Assembly: GCF_900240285.1 (NCBI RefSeq)
Contig: NZ_OESS01000003.1
Location: 868,001 to 932,000 of the forward strand
Direction: 5' to 3'
Length of the DNA stretch: 64,000 bases
From: Halobacillus sp. Marseille-P3879
Lineage (GTDB): Bacteria > Bacillota > Bacilli > Bacillales > Halobacillaceae
The notes beneath the pieces are model-generated. The model had not been told where the DNA came from, did not search any database, and worked only from the letters and a program-made list of their open reading frames with translations. The stretch's first letter is position 1. The number at the start of each line of letters is the position of its first letter. Below are positions 61,738 to 64,000 of this stretch, in pieces. The position numbers were made by a program, and so were the translations under genes.

Positions 61738-62076
61738 ATGGAAAAGAGATACAGTGAATATAGTTACGAGGAATTACGCAGAGAAGTAGCTCAATTGACT
61801 GAGAAAGCACAAAAAGCAGAGCAAATGGGAATGATTAACGAATATGCGGTTTACGAACGTAAAGTTGTTATGGCAAAGGCTTACATGCTCGACCCAGAGG
61901 ACTTTAAGGCGAAGGCCGCATATCAAATTGAAGGAGATCCCGGCCACACCTTTCACATTGATTATTTAAACGGAGTTTTTGCATGGGGCTATCGTATAAA
62001 TCTAACAGGTAAAGCGGCAAGTGATAAAGAAGAAGCTTTACCTATCTCCATGCTAGGAAAAGAAGTCCAGGAATAA
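61738..62076 (+). CDS. yfhH: YfhH family protein (DUF1811)
   Basis: 112 residues. N-terminal helical hairpin (YSEYSYEELRREVAQLTEKA) then a small beta domain (HTFHIDYLNGVFAWGYRI), the YfhH layout of an SH3-like fold. Function unknown. AAAGGGGATGTAACA precedes the start. It belongs to the conserved block recX-yfhH-sspK-yfhJ-yfhP-mutY. Perfect terminator downstream. Confidence 0.92.
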   Translation: MEKRYSEYSYEELRREVAQLTEKAQKAEQMGMINEYAVYERKVVMAKAYMLDPEDFKAKAAYQIEGDPGHTFHIDYLNGVFAWGYRINLTGKAASDKEEALPISMLGKEVQE

Positions 62077-62102
62077 AGCGCAGTCACCGTTATGACTGCG
62101 CT
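62077..62102. terminator. Bidirectional terminator between yfhH and the sspK unit
   Basis: AGCGCAGTCA pairs perfectly with TGACTGCGCT around CCGTTA. Confidence 0.85.
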
Positions 62103-62107
62103 ATAAT

Positions 62108-62239
62108 TTACTGCCTTTGTCTCACCTGGGATTCAGTGATTTGTTGAGATTGAGTTTGGGCTGTTTCACCGTTCACTCGATGGTTTAAATGCTTCGTTCC
62201 TCGATGAAGGGACTTCTGGGTAAGGTTTCTTTTGCCCAT
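62108..62239 (-). CDS. Small YpzG-like protein, 43 residues
   Basis: Begins MGKRNLTQKSLHRGTKHLNH and contains RVNGETAQTQSQQITESQ, the HxVNGETxQTQ pattern I associate with small YpzG-like proteins of Bacillaceae. Start codon lies one base after the sspK stop, and its ribosome site GGAGG is inside the last sspK codons. It is therefore co-expressed with sspK, presumably in the forespore. A perfect terminator follows. Confidence 0.7.
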   Translation of the reverse strand: MGKRNLTQKSLHRGTKHLNHRVNGETAQTQSQQITESQVRQRQ

Positions 62240-62240
62240 T

Positions 62241-62405
62241 TTAGTATTTGCCTCCTTGATTCACGTCGCGTTCTCTGGAGTGTGCTGCCCGCTCCTGTGG
62301 TCTTGAATTGATGGTACCATTGGGGCGCAGCGCTAAATATTCACTTTGATCGTCAGGGGAGTGTGTCATTTTTCTGTTAGGAAAGCCTTTTGCTTTATTT
62401 CGCAT
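62241..62405 (-). CDS. sspK: Small acid-soluble spore protein K
   Basis: 54 residues from ATG 62405, after AGGAGGATATCTG; the frame upstream to 62426 is not needed. Starts MRNKAKGFPNRKMTHSP and ends with GTINSRPQERAAHSRE, the SspK pattern. A minor SASP made in the forespore under sigma G. First gene of a two-gene unit with the YpzG-like ORF. Its presence shows a spore-forming lineage. Confidence 0.9.
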   Translation of the reverse strand: MRNKAKGFPNRKMTHSPDDQSEYLALRPNGTINSRPQERAAHSRERDVNQGGKY

Positions 62406-62514
62406 CAGATATCCTCCTAATGCCACTATGTTGTGGCTCTATTAGTGTGTGTAGAAGAAGGTGTCATATGTGGTAAAATGGTGTGTAAACTTTTCCATTA
62501 AAGGAGGCATTGAA

Positions 62515-62781
62515 ATGCAGGAAATTCATCAGCGATTAGCGGAAAAATTATATGAAAAAAATGAATGTTTAACTATAGATGAAGCACGTACATGGATTGA
62601 ATTATTGTGGGAAGACTTTGAATCAACGCGTGCAAAAGCAGGATATGATTATAAAGGAAAACAAATGACTGAGCAGATTGTGAACAAATGGATAGAGTTT
62701 TATGGACCGAGGCTTCATGAATTTGCAGCTGCAAACTCTAAATATAAAGGATTGCTGCATAAGAGTGGACATAAGCATTAA
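62515..62781 (+). CDS. yfhJ: YfhJ family protein (WVELL motif)
   Basis: 88 residues from ATG 62515, after AAAGGAGG; the GTG at 62461 is upstream of that site. Contains ARTWIELLWEDFESTRAKAG, the WVELL-type signature, and an all-helical profile. Function unknown; conserved position in the yfh block. Followed by a strong terminator shared with yfhP. Confidence 0.92.
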   Translation: MQEIHQRLAEKLYEKNECLTIDEARTWIELLWEDFESTRAKAGYDYKGKQMTEQIVNKWIEFYGPRLHEFAAANSKYKGLLHKSGHKH

Positions 62782-62817
62782 AGAATCCGGACAGCTTCAA
62801 GTCCGGATTCTTTATTT
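62781..62817. terminator. Terminator between yfhJ and yfhP
   Basis: AAGAATCCGGA pairs with TCCGGATTCTT, then TTATTT; it works for both convergent genes. Confidence 0.88.
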
Positions 62818-63813
62818 GGGCTCAGCCGCTACGGTTAATTTATCTTGAAGCTTCTCTTCAGTAAACACCCAGCCAGTATAGGAATTTATAATCTTCAATT
62901 CTTCTCCGTGCTCATCATCAATCTGAACAAGAGCCACGAACGGATATCGGCCTTTAGAACGGTAGCGTAAATCCGTAAATCTTACTTCTGTAAATTCATC
63001 AAAATAATAAATGTCATAGCGATAGACCGGTGAGAACGACAGAAACGCTTTAATATTGGGATCTGTCAATGCTGTTTGTACGATAGGATCTTCATAATCA
63101 ATTTCCTTGTAATCAAACTGATCGTATATGGTTATATGCCCATTTTCCGCCCGGCCTACGTAGTAATTGGTCTTAGTTTCAATGGCAATTCTCCATACAC
63201 TTTGCCTGATGGTAGGCGACGTTGCAATCTGCACGATATCGTCAAAGTGCTTATAAACGAGTTTAACGAGTTCACGTTTGTCGAAATATCGTTTAACATA
63301 ATAAAGAGAGATTACAAAATAAATGACGAGCCACATATAAGCAGGATCAGCACCTAAATTCCATGCTACAATACCTGCTAAGTGCATGGTAAAGATATAA
63401 GGGTCAAACGTGTTAATAAATCCATAGGCTACCCATCTTTTTGTGAAGGGGCGGTATGCCTGTGTTCCATAAGCGTTAAATACATCAACAAACACGTGCA
63501 GAATGACAGCGAGGAATGTCCACAGCCACAGATGCAGAAAGTTGACTTCAGGGACGAAGAGGTAAATAAGAGAAGCTAATCCTCCGCCCCACAGAATGAC
63601 AGCTGGAATGGAATGTGTAATCCCTCGGTGATGCCGAATATAAACGGCATTGTTTTTTAGTTTCAGGATCGTATCAAAATCGGGCGCCTGTGATCCAACC
63701 ATTGTTCCTACGATTACAGCATTTGCAAGCGCAGGATCTGACTGAACGACAGGATCAAGCGTAGCTAAACCGCCAAGAGCTACACCCATGACTACATGAG
63801 TGCCAGTATCCAT
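62812..63813 (-). CDS. yfhP: Membrane-bound metal-dependent hydrolase YfhP
   Basis: 333 residues. Starts MDTGTHVVMGVALGGLATLD and has SQAPDFDTILKL, YIRHHRGITHS and HVFVDVFNAYGTQ, metal-ligand motifs of the YdjM/YbcI hydrolase family, within four to five membrane helices. The C-terminal half (about 190-333) is soluble. YfhP is reported as a negative regulator of yfhQRST-type genes in Bacillus; the reaction is unknown. Divergent from mutY. Confidence 0.92.
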   Translation of the reverse strand: MDTGTHVVMGVALGGLATLDPVVQSDPALANAVIVGTMVGSQAPDFDTILKLKNNAVYIRHHRGITHSIPAVILWGGGLASLIYLFVPEVNFLHLWLWTFLAVILHVFVDVFNAYGTQAYRPFTKRWVAYGFINTFDPYIFTMHLAGIVAWNLGADPAYMWLVIYFVISLYYVKRYFDKRELVKLVYKHFDDIVQIATSPTIRQSVWRIAIETKTNYYVGRAENGHITIYDQFDYKEIDYEDPIVQTALTDPNIKAFLSFSPVYRYDIYYFDEFTEVRFTDLRYRSKGRYPFVALVQIDDEHGEELKIINSYTGWVFTEEKLQDKLTVAAEPK

Positions 63814-63875
63814 GAAATGCTTCCTCCTTTGGCCGACAACAATAGAAATTGTGTAATAGTTAGGATGAGTGAAGA

Positions 63876-64000
63876 ATGAAACAGCAAGAAAAAGTTCAAT
63901 CTATACTTAATGAATTCGATATAGAAAAATTCCGCAGTCAGTTAATTGATTGGTTTAATAAAGAGCAGCGTATCCTGCCATGGAGAGATAACCAAGATCC
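63876..64000 (+). CDS. mutY: A/G-specific adenine glycosylase MutY (cut by window end)
   Basis: The first 41 codons are present: MKQQEKVQSILNEFDIEKFR then LIDWFNKEQRILPWRDNQD, the start of MutY (the LPWR motif is conserved). MutY removes adenine mispaired with 8-oxoguanine. Its position next to yfhP is as in Bacillus subtilis (yfhQ). The rest lies beyond base 64000. Confidence 0.88.
   Translation, partial: MKQQEKVQSILNEFDIEKFRSQLIDWFNKEQRILPWRDNQD

Overview
The window looks like chromosomal DNA of a moderately halophilic Bacillaceae, most like Halobacillus or a close relative. Evidence: a complete ectABC ectoine operon; Bacillus-type gene blocks (mtlA-mtlR-mtlF-mtlD, glcT-ptsG-ptsH, yrrT-luxS-mccA-mccB, yfhF/recX/yfhH/sspK/yfhJ/yfhP/mutY); spore proteins (SspK, a YteA-type protein); strong AGGAGG ribosome sites; and an acidic secreted protein. 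There are no rRNA or tRNA genes, no CRISPR array and no prophage.

Layout. 1-1.9 kb: end of a zinc-ribbon/CHAD gene and a deleted IS1182-type element. 1.9-4.6 kb: a three-gene sulfonate/nitrate/taurine-type ABC importer. 5-12 kb: AbgT and dicarboxylate/amino-acid transporters, GNAT, VOC, an EF-G-binding protein, a lipase-like hydrolase. 12.2-19.1 kb: flavin oxidoreductase, VOC, GntR regulator, a DddP-like M24 enzyme, an FAD-linked 2-hydroxyacid oxidase, a BASS transporter and Mn-catalase. 19.3-22.2 kb: small genes, including two holin-like toxin ORFs (one with a convincing antisense promoter) and an array of palindromes at exact 28-bp phase. 22.7-25.1 kb: ectABC. 25.6-30.9 kb: mannitol operon. 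31-36 kb: phosphoesterase plus MNIO (DUF692) pair, arylsulfotransferase, drug exporter. 36.1-37.2 kb: almost gene-free. 37.2-40.7 kb: copper-storage protein and argGH behind an arginine T-box. 40.7-44 kb: LysM-M14 peptidase, DEAD helicase. 44-47.2 kb: methionine-to-cysteine operon. 47.2-54 kb: second IS left end, a YteA-like protein, VOC, GNATs, an orphan structured leader, an amidohydrolase. 54-64 kb: the yfh block, interrupted by the glucose PTS genes and another IS1182 scar.

How it works together. Ectoine synthesis, Na+-coupled-type transporters and acidic exported proteins fit life in salt. Mannitol and glucose enter by PTS; both systems have PRD-type regulators, and ptsH is here without ptsI. 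Arginine synthesis appears controlled twice (ARG box over the promoter, then a tRNA-Arg T-box). The sulfur operon carries a palindromic CymR-like operator. Intergenic DNA holds several repeat families: two IS1182 groups, a three-copy structured repeat, a two-copy terminator repeat and the 28-bp-phased palindromes. Everything here comes from reading the sequence; family names are from recognition of motifs, not from a search.
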